Notes: a model not told the origin generated them from the sequence alone. A stretch of DNA of 64,000 nucleotides from Nesterenkonia sp. PF2B19 (GCF_001758425.2 NZ_MDSS02000014.1:1-64000), one strand, 5' to 3'; shown: positions 44,979 through 53,356, counted from the first letter of the stretch. A program made the numbers and translations.

Positions 44979-45842
44979 ATGTTGAAGAAACTTCCGGATA
45001 TCCCCCCAGATCCTCCTGGATCCTCAGCTGTGCAGGACATGCCTCCGGCGCTGTGGGTCCGGCGCGGCAGTCCCCCGGTGATGGAGCGGGCGCATCGGCA
45101 TGATGATCTCGAGGTCAACATCGTGGTCAGCGGTCAGCTCGACTACCTGCTGGGCGGACGCCGGGTCAGCATCGGTCCCGGGCAGATCGCCCTGTTCTGG
45201 GCGGCCTTCCCGCATCGGCTCATCGACCCCGGTGAGGCGGACGTCTGCTGGGTGCACCTGCCGCTGAGCACCGTGCTCAGCTGGGGGCTGGGTGAGCGGG
45301 ACATCGGGATGCTGCTGCGGATGCAGCCTGTGGTGGTGCCTCTGGAGGACGTGCCGGTGCGCGCCGTCGACCTCTTCGAGGTGTGGCGCACCGAGCTTGC
45401 CGGCGACGACGCCGAGATCGCCCTGCTGGAGGCGCAGGCTCTGGTGCGCCGGGTGCTCGCCTGCCACCGTGCGGGCACGGAGCCCTCGCCGTCTGCGCCG
45501 GGCCAGGGTGCGGCCGAGCATGCGGTGGTCATGGCGCGCTTCCTGGCCACCCATCACCGCCGTCCCGTCACCGTGGCTGACGCCGCCGGGGCCGCCCACC
45601 TCTCGCCCACCTATGCGATGGGCGTGTTCAAGAAGGTGCTGGGCATGACCGTGGCCGACTATCTGACCATGTGCCGGCTGGCGGAGGCCAAACGCCTGCT
45701 GCTGACCACGGACTGGTCCGCCGCCGACGTCGCCCACGCCGCCGGCTTCTCCTCGCAGAGCAGCTTCTACGTGCACTTTCGGCGCGACGCGGGCACCTCG
45801 CCTTCCGGGTATCGCCGGCGGTATGACTCCATGCCGGACTGA
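44979..45842 (+). CDS. AraC-family transcriptional regulator
   Basis: The 287-residue regulator has an N-terminal cupin ligand domain (HRHDDLEVNIVVSGQLDYLLGG region) and a C-terminal double helix-turn-helix (VTVADAAGAAHLSPTYAMGVFKK and DVAHAAGFSSQSSFYVHFRR). It starts at the ATG at 44979 or the preceding GTG at 44976. No Shine-Dalgarno is visible. Divergent from the GH4 gene across 22 bases, it is probably its activator. Confidence 0.87.
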   Translation: MLKKLPDIPPDPPGSSAVQDMPPALWVRRGSPPVMERAHRHDDLEVNIVVSGQLDYLLGGRRVSIGPGQIALFWAAFPHRLIDPGEADVCWVHLPLSTVLSWGLGERDIGMLLRMQPVVVPLEDVPVRAVDLFEVWRTELAGDDAEIALLEAQALVRRVLACHRAGTEPSPSAPGQGAAEHAVVMARFLATHHRRPVTVADAAGAAHLSPTYAMGVFKKVLGMTVADYLTMCRLAEAKRLLLTTDWSAADVAHAAGFSSQSSFYVHFRRDAGTSPSGYRRRYDSMPD

Positions 45843-45856
45843 CATGCTGGGCGGCG

Positions 45857-45885
45857 TTGACCGTGACATGGGCCACTCATAGTCT
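45857..45885 (+). promoter_or_regulatory. SBP6 promoter with CRP/GlxR-like site in the spacer
   Basis: TTGACC (45857-45862) and TAGTCT (45880-45885) are 17 bases apart. The spacer contains CGTGACATGGGCCACT (45862-45877), a CRP-like site with mismatches in the right half and at the outer left base. Confidence 0.65.
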
Positions 45886-45887
45886 TA

Positions 45888-45899
45888 TGGAACGATTAA
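45888..45899. promoter_or_regulatory. Operator-like site at the SBP6 transcription start
   Basis: TGGAACGATTAA shares the AACGATT core with sites beside SBP3 and SBP7 and lies at the predicted +1. Confidence 0.45.
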
Positions 45900-45918
45900 A
45901 TCCCGAGGAAGGCCCGCC

Positions 45919-47214
45919 ATGCCCCGGCACGTGTCCCATCCCTTCTCACCTCGCGGGCTCCAGAGCGTCGCCTCCTGCGGAATCGGCGCCCTGGTGCTGA
46001 CCTCCTGCTCCGCAGGGGACGCCGGCACCGCCGACGGCGACGTCGACCTGCGATTCTCCTGGTGGGGCAGCGGCCTGCGCGTGGAGCGGACCGAGGCCAT
46101 CATCGACGCCTTCGAGCAGGAGCATCCGCACATCAGCATCGAGGGCTCATACTCGGACTTCGGCGGCCACTGGGAGCAGCTGGCCACGCAGACCGCAGGC
46201 GGCGACGCCCCCGACATCATCCAGATGGACGACAAGTACCTGCGCGAATACGCCGACCGCGGCGCGCTGCTGGATCTCACCGACGTGGACACCTCCGGCA
46301 TCGACCAGGATGCCGTGGACAACGGCCGCACCGAGGATGGGCTCTTCGGCATCACCACGGGCATCAACTCGCTGGCTCTGGGGGCGAACCCCGAGCTCTT
46401 CGCCGAGGCGGGGGTGGAGATGCCCGACGACGAGACCTGGACCTGGGAGGACTTCGCCGCAATCACCGAGGAGCTCAGTGCGAACCTCGACGACGCCTAC
46501 GGCACCAACGAGACCAATGAGCCCGGCGGCTTTCAGGTCTGGCTGCGTCAGCAGGGCCAGCACCTGACCACCGACGAGGGAGAGCTGGGATTCGAGGTCG
46601 ACGACCTCGCCGAGTACTACGACTACTGGCTGGAGCTCCTGCACGCCGGGGCCATGTCTGCGGCCGGAGTCATGGCGGAGAACCGCGGCGCCGACCCGGA
46701 GCAGCAGCTCATCCACACCGGGCGGGTGGCTCTGGCGCCGATGTGGACCAGCTCGCTGGCCGGGATCTCCGAGTCCGCAGGAGTGGACATGGAGCTTCTG
46801 CGCTTCCCCAGCCTCACCGGCAGTGCGGAGAACAACGGGCTCTGGTGCAAGTCCTCCATGTTCCTCTCCGCGTCCTCCCAGACCGAGCACCCGGAGGAGG
46901 CGCAGCTGTTCATCGACTTCATGGTCAGCGACGTCGACGCCGGCCTGCTGGGCCTCACCGACCGGGGCCTGCCGGCCAACCCGGCGGTGCGCGAGGCGGT
47001 CCTGGACGCCATCGACGGTCAGGACCTGGTCTCAGCCGAGTTCATCGCCGACATCGAGGACGAGCTCGCCGGGCCCGAACCGGTGCCTGCGCTGGGATTC
47101 TCCGCACTCCAGGAGATCATGATGCGCTACGAGGACGAGCTGTACTTCGAGCGGCTCACCCCGCAGGAGGCGGCCGAGCGCGTCCATCAGGAGATGGAGG
47201 GCGTCCTTGACTGA
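45919..47214 (+). CDS. Sugar ABC transporter solute-binding lipoprotein (SBP6)
   Basis: The 431-residue receptor has a signal peptide with a LVLTSC lipobox and the family signatures LRFSWWGSGLRVERTE, IIQMDDKYLREYADRG and DDETWTWEDF. GAGGAAGG precedes the ATG. The next gene starts 8 bases before its stop, coupling receptor and glycosidase. The ligand is unknown. Confidence 0.9.
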   Translation: MPRHVSHPFSPRGLQSVASCGIGALVLTSCSAGDAGTADGDVDLRFSWWGSGLRVERTEAIIDAFEQEHPHISIEGSYSDFGGHWEQLATQTAGGDAPDIIQMDDKYLREYADRGALLDLTDVDTSGIDQDAVDNGRTEDGLFGITTGINSLALGANPELFAEAGVEMPDDETWTWEDFAAITEELSANLDDAYGTNETNEPGGFQVWLRQQGQHLTTDEGELGFEVDDLAEYYDYWLELLHAGAMSAAGVMAENRGADPEQQLIHTGRVALAPMWTSSLAGISESAGVDMELLRFPSLTGSAENNGLWCKSSMFLSASSQTEHPEEAQLFIDFMVSDVDAGLLGLTDRGLPANPAVREAVLDAIDGQDLVSAEFIADIEDELAGPEPVPALGFSALQEIMMRYEDELYFERLTPQEAAERVHQEMEGVLD

Positions 47215-48928
47215 GGTGTCCGGGCCTGACGCGTCTGTGCCTGAAGTCTCCGTGCCTGAACTCTCCGTGCCTGAGCTCTCTCCGCCCGCGACGCAGGCGC
47301 TCGCCTGCCTGCGCGAGGCTGACCGATCCGCTCTCTCCTCCGCGCTCGCGGAGGGGCTGGCCGCCACCGGGGCGGGCTTCGCCGCCGTCGGGGGCCCGCT
47401 GCAGGAGAGGTGGGGCCAGGCGCTCGCGGACCTGGACGCCTGCCTCCGGAAGCAGCGTGGGGTCACCGTGCTGCATGAGGGCGGGGCGTACGACGGCGCC
47501 TGGGTCGAGTCCACCGGCACCATCAGTGCCGAGGTGCTCTCTCGGTTCGCCCCGCAGGCCGCCGCCGACACCTTCGCCCTCTTCGCCGAGCACCAGCGCG
47601 ACGACGGGCTCATCCCCTATAAGGTCACGCGGGACGGTCCGGTCTTCAGCCAGATCCAGATGGTCACCCCGCTGGCCCGCTCCGTGTGGACCCACCACCG
47701 CCTGCACACCGAGAGCACCGCGTGGCTGCGCCGGATGTATGAGGCGATGTCCGCGCACGACGCATGGCTCGCCGCGCACCGGGACACCCGCGGCACCGGG
47801 GCGGTGGAGGCCTTCTGCACCTTCGACGCCGGCCATGACCTGTCCCCGCGGTTCTGGTTCGCCCCGGACCGATGCCTCGGCGGCGAGGCTTCCCGCTGCG
47901 ACCCCGAGGCGCCGGGGATGCCGTACATCGCCCCGGACCTCACGGCGAACGTGGCCTGCCAACGGACCTATCTGGCCCAGATCGCCGAGGAGCTCGGGGA
48001 GGACCCGACGCCGTGGCGGGCGGCCGCCGCCGCCAGCGGGGAGGCGCTGTTCGCCCACTGCTGGGATGCCGTGGACGCCGCCTTCTACGACCTCGACGCC
48101 GCGGGGCAGCCGGTGCGGGTGCTCAGCGATGTGCAGCTGCGCGTCATGGCCTGCGAGATCGGCGACGACGACCTCTTCGCCGAGGTGCTGCGCCGCCACC
48201 TGTTCGCCACCTCCCGGTTCCTGTCCCACTACGGGCTGACCTCCCTGGCCATGGACGACCCTCGTTTCGACGGCGACCACACCCGCAACTCCTGGGCCGG
48301 GCCGGTGAACATGCTCACCATGATCCGGGCGCCGCATGCCTTCGAGCATCACGGCCGTCCCGCCGAGCTGGCCGTGCTCCTCAAGCCCGTGCTCACCGCG
48401 CTGGCCGTCGCGGACCGCTATCCGCAGTGCCTGGACCCGTGGAGCGGGGAGGCCGGCTACACCTCCCGCTACTCCCCGGCGGCGCTGTGGCTGCTCGACG
48501 CCGTCGAGCGCATCTGCGGCATCCTGCCGATGCCCTCCGGCGGCTTTGCGGTCACCTCCCTGGCGCCGACCCGACTGGAGCACGGCGCCGCGGCCGAGGC
48601 GGTGGCCGCCTCCCGCAGGCTGGGCGGGGTGGCCTGGGAGGCCGTGTCCGACGACACCGGCACCGTGCTGCTGCGCGACGGGGCGGAGCATCTGCGGATC
48701 CCGCGCGGTTGGCGGGCCGAGCTGACCGAGGACGGCACGCTCACCGCCGTCGTCGGGGTCGCTCCGCGGCCGGTGACAGGGCGGCTGACGGGACCGGGCG
48801 CGCCGGGCGCCCCGGACGGCGCAGCAGGTGGCGGTGAGCTCACCCTGGCTCCGGATGAGCGGGTGCGCTGGGCCGAGGGGGTCGTCGTGGGCCGCGGCGG
48901 ACCGACGTTCATCGCTCCCCGAGCGTGA
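47207..48928 (+). CDS. Glycoside hydrolase of the (alpha/alpha)6 MGH1/GH63-like group
   Basis: The 573-residue protein starts at a TTG (GGAGG upstream) inside the end of SBP6. After a Val-Pro-Glu repeat it has an (alpha/alpha)6 barrel with EHQRDDGLIPYKV, CTFDAGHDLSPRFW, PDLTANVACQRTYL and RNSWAGPVNMLTM, resembling the trehalase/GH63/mannosylglycerate hydrolase superfamily. Acid and base residues cannot be fixed by eye. There is no signal peptide. Coupling to SBP6 implies it cleaves the imported ligand. The exact family is uncertain. Confidence 0.72.
   Translation: MTEVSGPDASVPEVSVPELSVPELSPPATQALACLREADRSALSSALAEGLAATGAGFAAVGGPLQERWGQALADLDACLRKQRGVTVLHEGGAYDGAWVESTGTISAEVLSRFAPQAAADTFALFAEHQRDDGLIPYKVTRDGPVFSQIQMVTPLARSVWTHHRLHTESTAWLRRMYEAMSAHDAWLAAHRDTRGTGAVEAFCTFDAGHDLSPRFWFAPDRCLGGEASRCDPEAPGMPYIAPDLTANVACQRTYLAQIAEELGEDPTPWRAAAAASGEALFAHCWDAVDAAFYDLDAAGQPVRVLSDVQLRVMACEIGDDDLFAEVLRRHLFATSRFLSHYGLTSLAMDDPRFDGDHTRNSWAGPVNMLTMIRAPHAFEHHGRPAELAVLLKPVLTALAVADRYPQCLDPWSGEAGYTSRYSPAALWLLDAVERICGILPMPSGGFAVTSLAPTRLEHGAAAEAVAASRRLGGVAWEAVSDDTGTVLLRDGAEHLRIPRGWRAELTEDGTLTAVVGVAPRPVTGRLTGPGAPGAPDGAAGGGELTLAPDERVRWAEGVVVGRGGPTFIAPRA
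47237..47281 (+). repeat. Three in-frame 15-bp repeats at the start of the glycosidase
   Basis: Three 15-bp units (GTGCCTGAACTCTCC and variants) encode VPEVS, VPELS and VPELS directly after the start codon, producing a short flexible leader. Confidence 0.7.
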
Positions 48929-48960
48929 GGGGCGTCTCGGACGGCGCTTTCCCGGGCGTA

Positions 48961-48990
48961 TTGACAGGTGAGTGGGATCACATCTATCGT
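48961..48990 (+). promoter_or_regulatory. SBP7 promoter with CRP/GlxR-like site in the spacer
   Basis: TTGACA (48961-48966) and TATCGT (48985-48990) are 18 bases apart. The spacer contains GGTGAGTGGGATCACA (48967-48982), a strong CRP/GlxR match. Confidence 0.72.
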
Positions 48991-48995
48991 GAGAA

Positions 48996-49007
48996 AAAAT
49001 CGTTTCA
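48996..49007. promoter_or_regulatory. Operator-like site at the SBP7 transcription start
   Basis: The minus strand reads TGAAACGATTTT, sharing AACGATT with the sites of SBP3 and SBP6. It lies at the predicted +1. Confidence 0.45.
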
Positions 49008-49052
49008 ATTCTCTGGGACGAGTTGCACCCCCTCACCTAGACGGAGAATCCC

Positions 49053-50348
49053 ATGCCCCTCACCGGATCCCACCTGTCCGGCCGCATCGGCCGCTTCACC
49101 TCGCTCGCCGCGGCGGCCACCGTCGGCACCCTGGCCCTGACCTCCTGCGGCGGAGGCGGCGACGACGACGGCGACGTCGAGCTGCGCTTCGCCTGGTGGG
49201 GTTCCGACTCCCGTCATCAGGCCACCCAGGAGATCATCGACGCCTTCGAGGAGCAGAACCCCGGCATCACGGTCACCCCGGAGTTCGGCGACTGGTCCGG
49301 CTACTGGGACCAGCTGGCTACTCAGACCGCCGCCGGCGAGATGCCCGACATCGTCCAGATGGACGACGCCTACCTGCGCGAGTACGCCGACCGTGGTGCC
49401 CTGCTGGACCTCGACCAGGTGGACACCTCCGGGCTGGACCCGGACGTGGTGGAGAACGGTCGCACCGAGGACGGGCTGATCGGCATCACCACCGGCATCA
49501 ACGCCATGGTGATCATGGCCAACCCGGACGTCTTCGACGAGGCAGGGGTCGAGATGCCGGACGACTCCACCTGGACCTGGGACGACTACCTGGAGATCAC
49601 CTCCACCATCACGGAGAACGTGGACGGCGTCTATGGCGCCACCGGCCCGGGCCAGCCTGCGGACCTGCAGATCTGGCTGCGGCAGCAGGACAAGAACCTC
49701 ACCACCGAGGACGGTGAGCTCGGCTTCGAGGAGTCCGACGCCGCCGAGTACTTCGAGCACCTGCTCGAACTGATGGAGGAGGGCGGCTACCCGCCGGCCT
49801 CGGTGATCGCGGAGGACCAGACCCCCGGTCCGGACGAGTCCATGACCGCCTCCGGCGAGGTCGCCATGGGCATGTGGTGGACCAACCAGCTGGCGGCGAT
49901 CTCCGGGGCCGCAGGCGCGGACATGGTGCCGCTGCGCATGCCCTCCCACACCGGCAGTGCCGAGGACAACGGCATGTGGTTCAAGTCCACCATGCTGATG
50001 TCGGTGGCCTCCACCACCGATCACCCGGAGGAGGCCCAGCAGTTCGTGGACTTCATGATCAACTCCGAGGAGGCCGGCGAGGCCAATCTGACCGACCGCG
50101 GTCTGCCCACGAACCTGGACGTCCGGGACGCCGTCGTCGACCAGATCGACGGCGCCGACCTGACCTCGGCTGAGTTCATCGAGGAGATCGACGCCGAGAT
50201 CGGCGACCCCGAGCCGGTCCCCGCCATGGGCTTCTCCGGGATGCAGCAGATCCTTCAGCGCTACGAGCTGGAGGTCTTCTTCGAGCGGCTCTCCCCGGAG
50301 GACGCCGCCTCCCAGATGATGTCCGAGATGGAGAACGAGCTGCGCTGA
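49053..50348 (+). CDS. Sugar ABC transporter solute-binding lipoprotein (SBP7)
   Basis: The 431-residue receptor has a signal peptide and LALTSC lipobox, then LRFAWWGSDSRHQATQEII, IVQMDDAYLREYADRG and DDSTWTWDDY. The gene is intact. It precedes the GH42 gene, suggesting galacto-oligosaccharides as ligand, with a strong hairpin between the two. Confidence 0.9.
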   Translation: MPLTGSHLSGRIGRFTSLAAAATVGTLALTSCGGGGDDDGDVELRFAWWGSDSRHQATQEIIDAFEEQNPGITVTPEFGDWSGYWDQLATQTAAGEMPDIVQMDDAYLREYADRGALLDLDQVDTSGLDPDVVENGRTEDGLIGITTGINAMVIMANPDVFDEAGVEMPDDSTWTWDDYLEITSTITENVDGVYGATGPGQPADLQIWLRQQDKNLTTEDGELGFEESDAAEYFEHLLELMEEGGYPPASVIAEDQTPGPDESMTASGEVAMGMWWTNQLAAISGAAGADMVPLRMPSHTGSAEDNGMWFKSTMLMSVASTTDHPEEAQQFVDFMINSEEAGEANLTDRGLPTNLDVRDAVVDQIDGADLTSAEFIEEIDAEIGDPEPVPAMGFSGMQQILQRYELEVFFERLSPEDAASQMMSEMENELR

Positions 50349-50378
50349 CCCTTCCGCGCTGACCCTTCCGCGCTGACC
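50343..50378 (+). repeat. 14-bp direct repeats across the SBP7 stop codon
   Basis: CGCTGACCCTTCCG is present twice with a partial third copy, beginning in the last codons of SBP7. No function is evident. Confidence 0.5.
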
Positions 50379-50402
50379 TGTCCTCGCTGATCAGGCGTTT
50401 CG

Positions 50403-50460
50403 TCCCCGTCGTCTTCGCGTGTCCGTGGAATCCCACGAGGACACGCGAAGACGACGGGGA
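50403..50460. terminator. Very strong hairpin between SBP7 and GH42
   Basis: A perfect 22-bp stem (50403-50424 with 50439-50460, beginning TCCCCGTCGTCTTCG) encloses a loop that itself can pair as GTGG-AATC-CCAC. It ends 40 bases before the GH42 start. It could terminate SBP7 transcription or protect its mRNA. Confidence 0.75.
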
Positions 50461-50499
50461 CTGACGCACATCCGTCCCCACCACCAGGAGATGCGACGC

Positions 50500-52539
50500 A
50501 TGACCGCCTCGGAGCACGACGCCACCGCCCGCGACACCACCCGCCTCGGCTGGCCCGCCGTGCACGGCCTCGCCTACGGCGGCGACTACAACCCCGAGCA
50601 GTGGCCGCAGGACGTCCGGGAGGAGGACGTCGAACTCATGCGGCAGGCCGGGGTGAACCTGGTCAGCGTCGGCATCTTCTCCTGGGCCATGCTCGAACCC
50701 CGCGAGGGCGAGTATGACTGGGGCTGGCTCGATGACGTTCTGGACCGTCTCCATGCGCAGGGGGTCTCCGCGGCGCTGGCCACCGCCACCGCCTCGCCCC
50801 CGCCGTGGCTGACCCACCGTCACCCGGAGATCCTGCCGCAGGATGCCGACGGCACGATCCTCTGGCCGGGTGCACGGCAGGCCTATTCCGTGTCCTCCCC
50901 GGTCTTCCGCGAGTATGCGCTACGGATGACCCGGGCGATCGCGGAACGCTATGCACAGCACCCGGCCCTGGCCCTGTGGCATGTGGACAATGAGTTGGGC
51001 TGCCACAACGCCCATGACTTCTCCGACGACGCCGCGGCGGCCTTCCGCGCCTGGCTGGAGGCCCGGTACGGCACGGTGGAGGAGCTCAACGCCGCCTGGG
51101 GGACGGCGTTCTGGTCCCAGCGGTACAGCAGCTTCGAGGAGGTCCTGCCGCCGCGCAGGGCCCCGATGTTCGTGAACCCCACCCAGCAGCTGGACTTCCA
51201 TCGGTACTCCTCGGACGAGTTCCTGGCCTACTTCCGGGAGATGAGGGCCATCCTGCGGGAGGTGACCCCGGGCGTCCCGGTGACCACGAATTTCATGTGC
51301 ACCACCCGGTCCAAGACCATGGACTACTTCTCCTGGGCCGCAGAGATGGACGTCATCGCCACCGACCACTACACGATCGCCGACGACGACGAGCGGCACA
51401 TCGAGCTGGCCTTCAGTGCGGACCTGACCCGCGGTGTGGCCGCAGGACGTCCCTGGATGCTGATGGAGCACTCCACCAGTGCGGTGAACTGGCAGCTGCA
51501 CAACCGCACCAAGTCCCCGCAGGAGATGCTGAGGGACTCGCTGGGGCATGTGGCCCGCGGGGCGGATGCGGTCATGTTCTTCCAGTGGCGGCAGTCGGCC
51601 GCCGGGGCGGAGAAGTACCACTCGGCGATGGTCCCGCATGCCGGCCCGGACTCCGACGTCTTCCGCACCACCGTCCGGCTGGGGGAGGCGCTGCGGGCCC
51701 TGGAGCCGGTGAAGGGGTCCACCGTGCGGGCGCAGGTGGCGCTGGTGTTCGACTATGAGGCCTGGTGGGCCTCCGAGCTGGACTCGCACCCGCGCAATGA
51801 CTTCTCCTACCCGGAGGAGGTCATGCACCTCTACCGGGCGCTGTGGCTGGCCGGGATGACGGTCGACGTCGTCCATCCCTCCGCCGACCTCTCCGGCTAC
51901 CGTGCCATCGTGGTGCCCTCCCTGTATCTGGTCCGGGAGGAGCACGCGCAGGCGCTGGCCGACGCCGCCGAGGCCGGAGCGTCGGTGCTGATCAGCTTCT
52001 TCAGCGGCATCGTGGACGAGCACGACGCCGTCCGGCTGGGCGGCTACCCCGGGGCGTTCCGTGAGCTGCTGGGCATCCGCACCGAGGAGTTCTGGCCGTT
52101 GCAGGGCGCGGAGTCCCACGCCCTCCACGGCGGCGGCCGTGGCGAGTTCTGGGCGGAGAACACCCATCTGGAAGGAGCGGCTGAGGTGCACACCTGGGCC
52201 GAGGGCCCGTTGGCCGGGCGGCCGGCGGTCACGCGTCGTCCGGTGGGCCAGGGTGCGGCCTGGTATCTGGGCACCCGCCCCGACGCGGAGACGCTGCAGT
52301 CCCTCGTGGGCCGGGTGCTCGATGAGGCCGGCGTGGCGGCTGAGGCCGAGGCGCCGGAGGGCGTCGACGTCGTGCGGCGCCACGGCGAGGACGGAGCGAC
52401 GTACCTCTTCGTGCTCAATCACACGGCGCAGGACGCCGTCATCGGCGCCGACGGCCGTGAGCTGATCACCGGCGCCGAGGTGGCTGGAGACCTCACCGTG
52501 CGGGCGGGGGAGGTCGCCGTCGTCGCGGAGGGTTGCTAA
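50500..52539 (+). CDS. GH42 beta-galactosidase
   Basis: The 679-residue protein has the GH42 barrel: GGDYNPEQWPQDV at the N-terminus, ALWHVDNELGCHN (acid/base Glu about residue 164) and WMLMEHSTSAVNWQ (nucleophile Glu about 321). A trimerisation/Rossmann-like domain and a small C-terminal sheet domain follow. The ATG at 50500 has AGGAG nine bases upstream; the ATG at 50491 abuts it and is less likely. There is no signal peptide, so it acts on imported galactosides such as pectic galactan fragments, feeding galK/galT. Confidence 0.93.
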   Translation: MTASEHDATARDTTRLGWPAVHGLAYGGDYNPEQWPQDVREEDVELMRQAGVNLVSVGIFSWAMLEPREGEYDWGWLDDVLDRLHAQGVSAALATATASPPPWLTHRHPEILPQDADGTILWPGARQAYSVSSPVFREYALRMTRAIAERYAQHPALALWHVDNELGCHNAHDFSDDAAAAFRAWLEARYGTVEELNAAWGTAFWSQRYSSFEEVLPPRRAPMFVNPTQQLDFHRYSSDEFLAYFREMRAILREVTPGVPVTTNFMCTTRSKTMDYFSWAAEMDVIATDHYTIADDDERHIELAFSADLTRGVAAGRPWMLMEHSTSAVNWQLHNRTKSPQEMLRDSLGHVARGADAVMFFQWRQSAAGAEKYHSAMVPHAGPDSDVFRTTVRLGEALRALEPVKGSTVRAQVALVFDYEAWWASELDSHPRNDFSYPEEVMHLYRALWLAGMTVDVVHPSADLSGYRAIVVPSLYLVREEHAQALADAAEAGASVLISFFSGIVDEHDAVRLGGYPGAFRELLGIRTEEFWPLQGAESHALHGGGRGEFWAENTHLEGAAEVHTWAEGPLAGRPAVTRRPVGQGAAWYLGTRPDAETLQSLVGRVLDEAGVAAEAEAPEGVDVVRRHGEDGATYLFVLNHTAQDAVIGADGRELITGAEVAGDLTVRAGEVAVVAEGC

Positions 52540-52578
52540 GGTTCCGGCACGGCCACGCGAGTGCCGCAAGGAGGCGCC

Positions 52579-53343
52579 ATGGACCTGCCGGAGAGCTTCG
52601 TCATCCGCGAGTCGGGCTCACGCATCCTCAATCCTCTGGACCCGGCCAAGCTGGACCAGCTCGGTCGCTCCCTGCGTCTGCCGCCCGGCAGCCGCCTGCT
52701 CGATCTGGCCTGCGGCAAGGGGGAGGCGCTGTGCACCTGGGCGCGTGATCTCGGGTTCACCGGCACCGGCGTGGACATCAGTCGGGCGTTCTTGGCCGAC
52801 GCGGAGGCTCGTGCGGAGGAGCTCGGCGTCGCGGAGGCGGTGCGCTTCGTGCACGGGGACGCCGCCGAGCACGTCGCGGAGGAGCCGGTGGAGGTGGTCT
52901 CCTGTCTGGGGGCCAGCTGGATCGGCGGTGGCGAGAGCTGGGAGACCCACGTGAGCGGCACGGTGGCCCTCATGCGCCGCAGCCTGGCCCCGGGCGGGAT
53001 GCTGCTGCTCGGTGAGCCCTGGTGGCGCAGGGTCCCGGAGACGCGGGAGGCGTTGGACGGATGCTACGCGAGTTCCGTGGAGTCCTACGCGGAGCTTCCT
53101 GCCTTGCTGGATCTCCTGGACCATGAGGGCTTGGACGTCGTGGGCGCCACTGTGGCGGATCCGGACAGCTGGGACCGCTACGCCGCTCCGCAGTGGCTCT
53201 CGGTGCGACGCTGGTTGGACCGTCATCCGCATCACCCGCTGGCCGACGAGATGCGGGAGGATCTCTCGGTCGCCCCGCGGCGCGATCTGCTGCACCAGCG
53301 GGAGCATCTGGGCTGGGGTGTCTTCACTCTGATGCCACGGTGA
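52579..53343 (+). CDS. SAM-dependent methyltransferase (class I)
   Basis: The 254-residue protein has motif I LLDLACGKGEALCTWA, an acidic motif II end (GTGVDIS), HGDAAEH and a late GGMLLLGEPWW, the class I Rossmann-fold methyltransferase pattern. AAGGAGG precedes the ATG at 52579. A TAAGGT box near 52536 is a candidate -10. The methyl acceptor is unknown and no neighbour suggests it. Confidence 0.87.
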   Translation: MDLPESFVIRESGSRILNPLDPAKLDQLGRSLRLPPGSRLLDLACGKGEALCTWARDLGFTGTGVDISRAFLADAEARAEELGVAEAVRFVHGDAAEHVAEEPVEVVSCLGASWIGGGESWETHVSGTVALMRRSLAPGGMLLLGEPWWRRVPETREALDGCYASSVESYAELPALLDLLDHEGLDVVGATVADPDSWDRYAAPQWLSVRRWLDRHPHHPLADEMREDLSVAPRRDLLHQREHLGWGVFTLMPR

Positions 53344-53356
53344 GGCGGCCCTGACC

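Noticed and set aside
47156-49036. Long minus-strand frame (626 codons) opposite the SBP6-linked glycosidase
   Set aside because: The sense strand carries a coherent (alpha/alpha)6 protein. The antisense product is low-complexity with no recognisable fold.
5563-50348. Insertion sequences or recombination signs explaining the receptor duplications
   Set aside because: I looked for transposase motifs and flanking direct repeats around each receptor unit and saw none. The receptors are diverged, so duplication is old.
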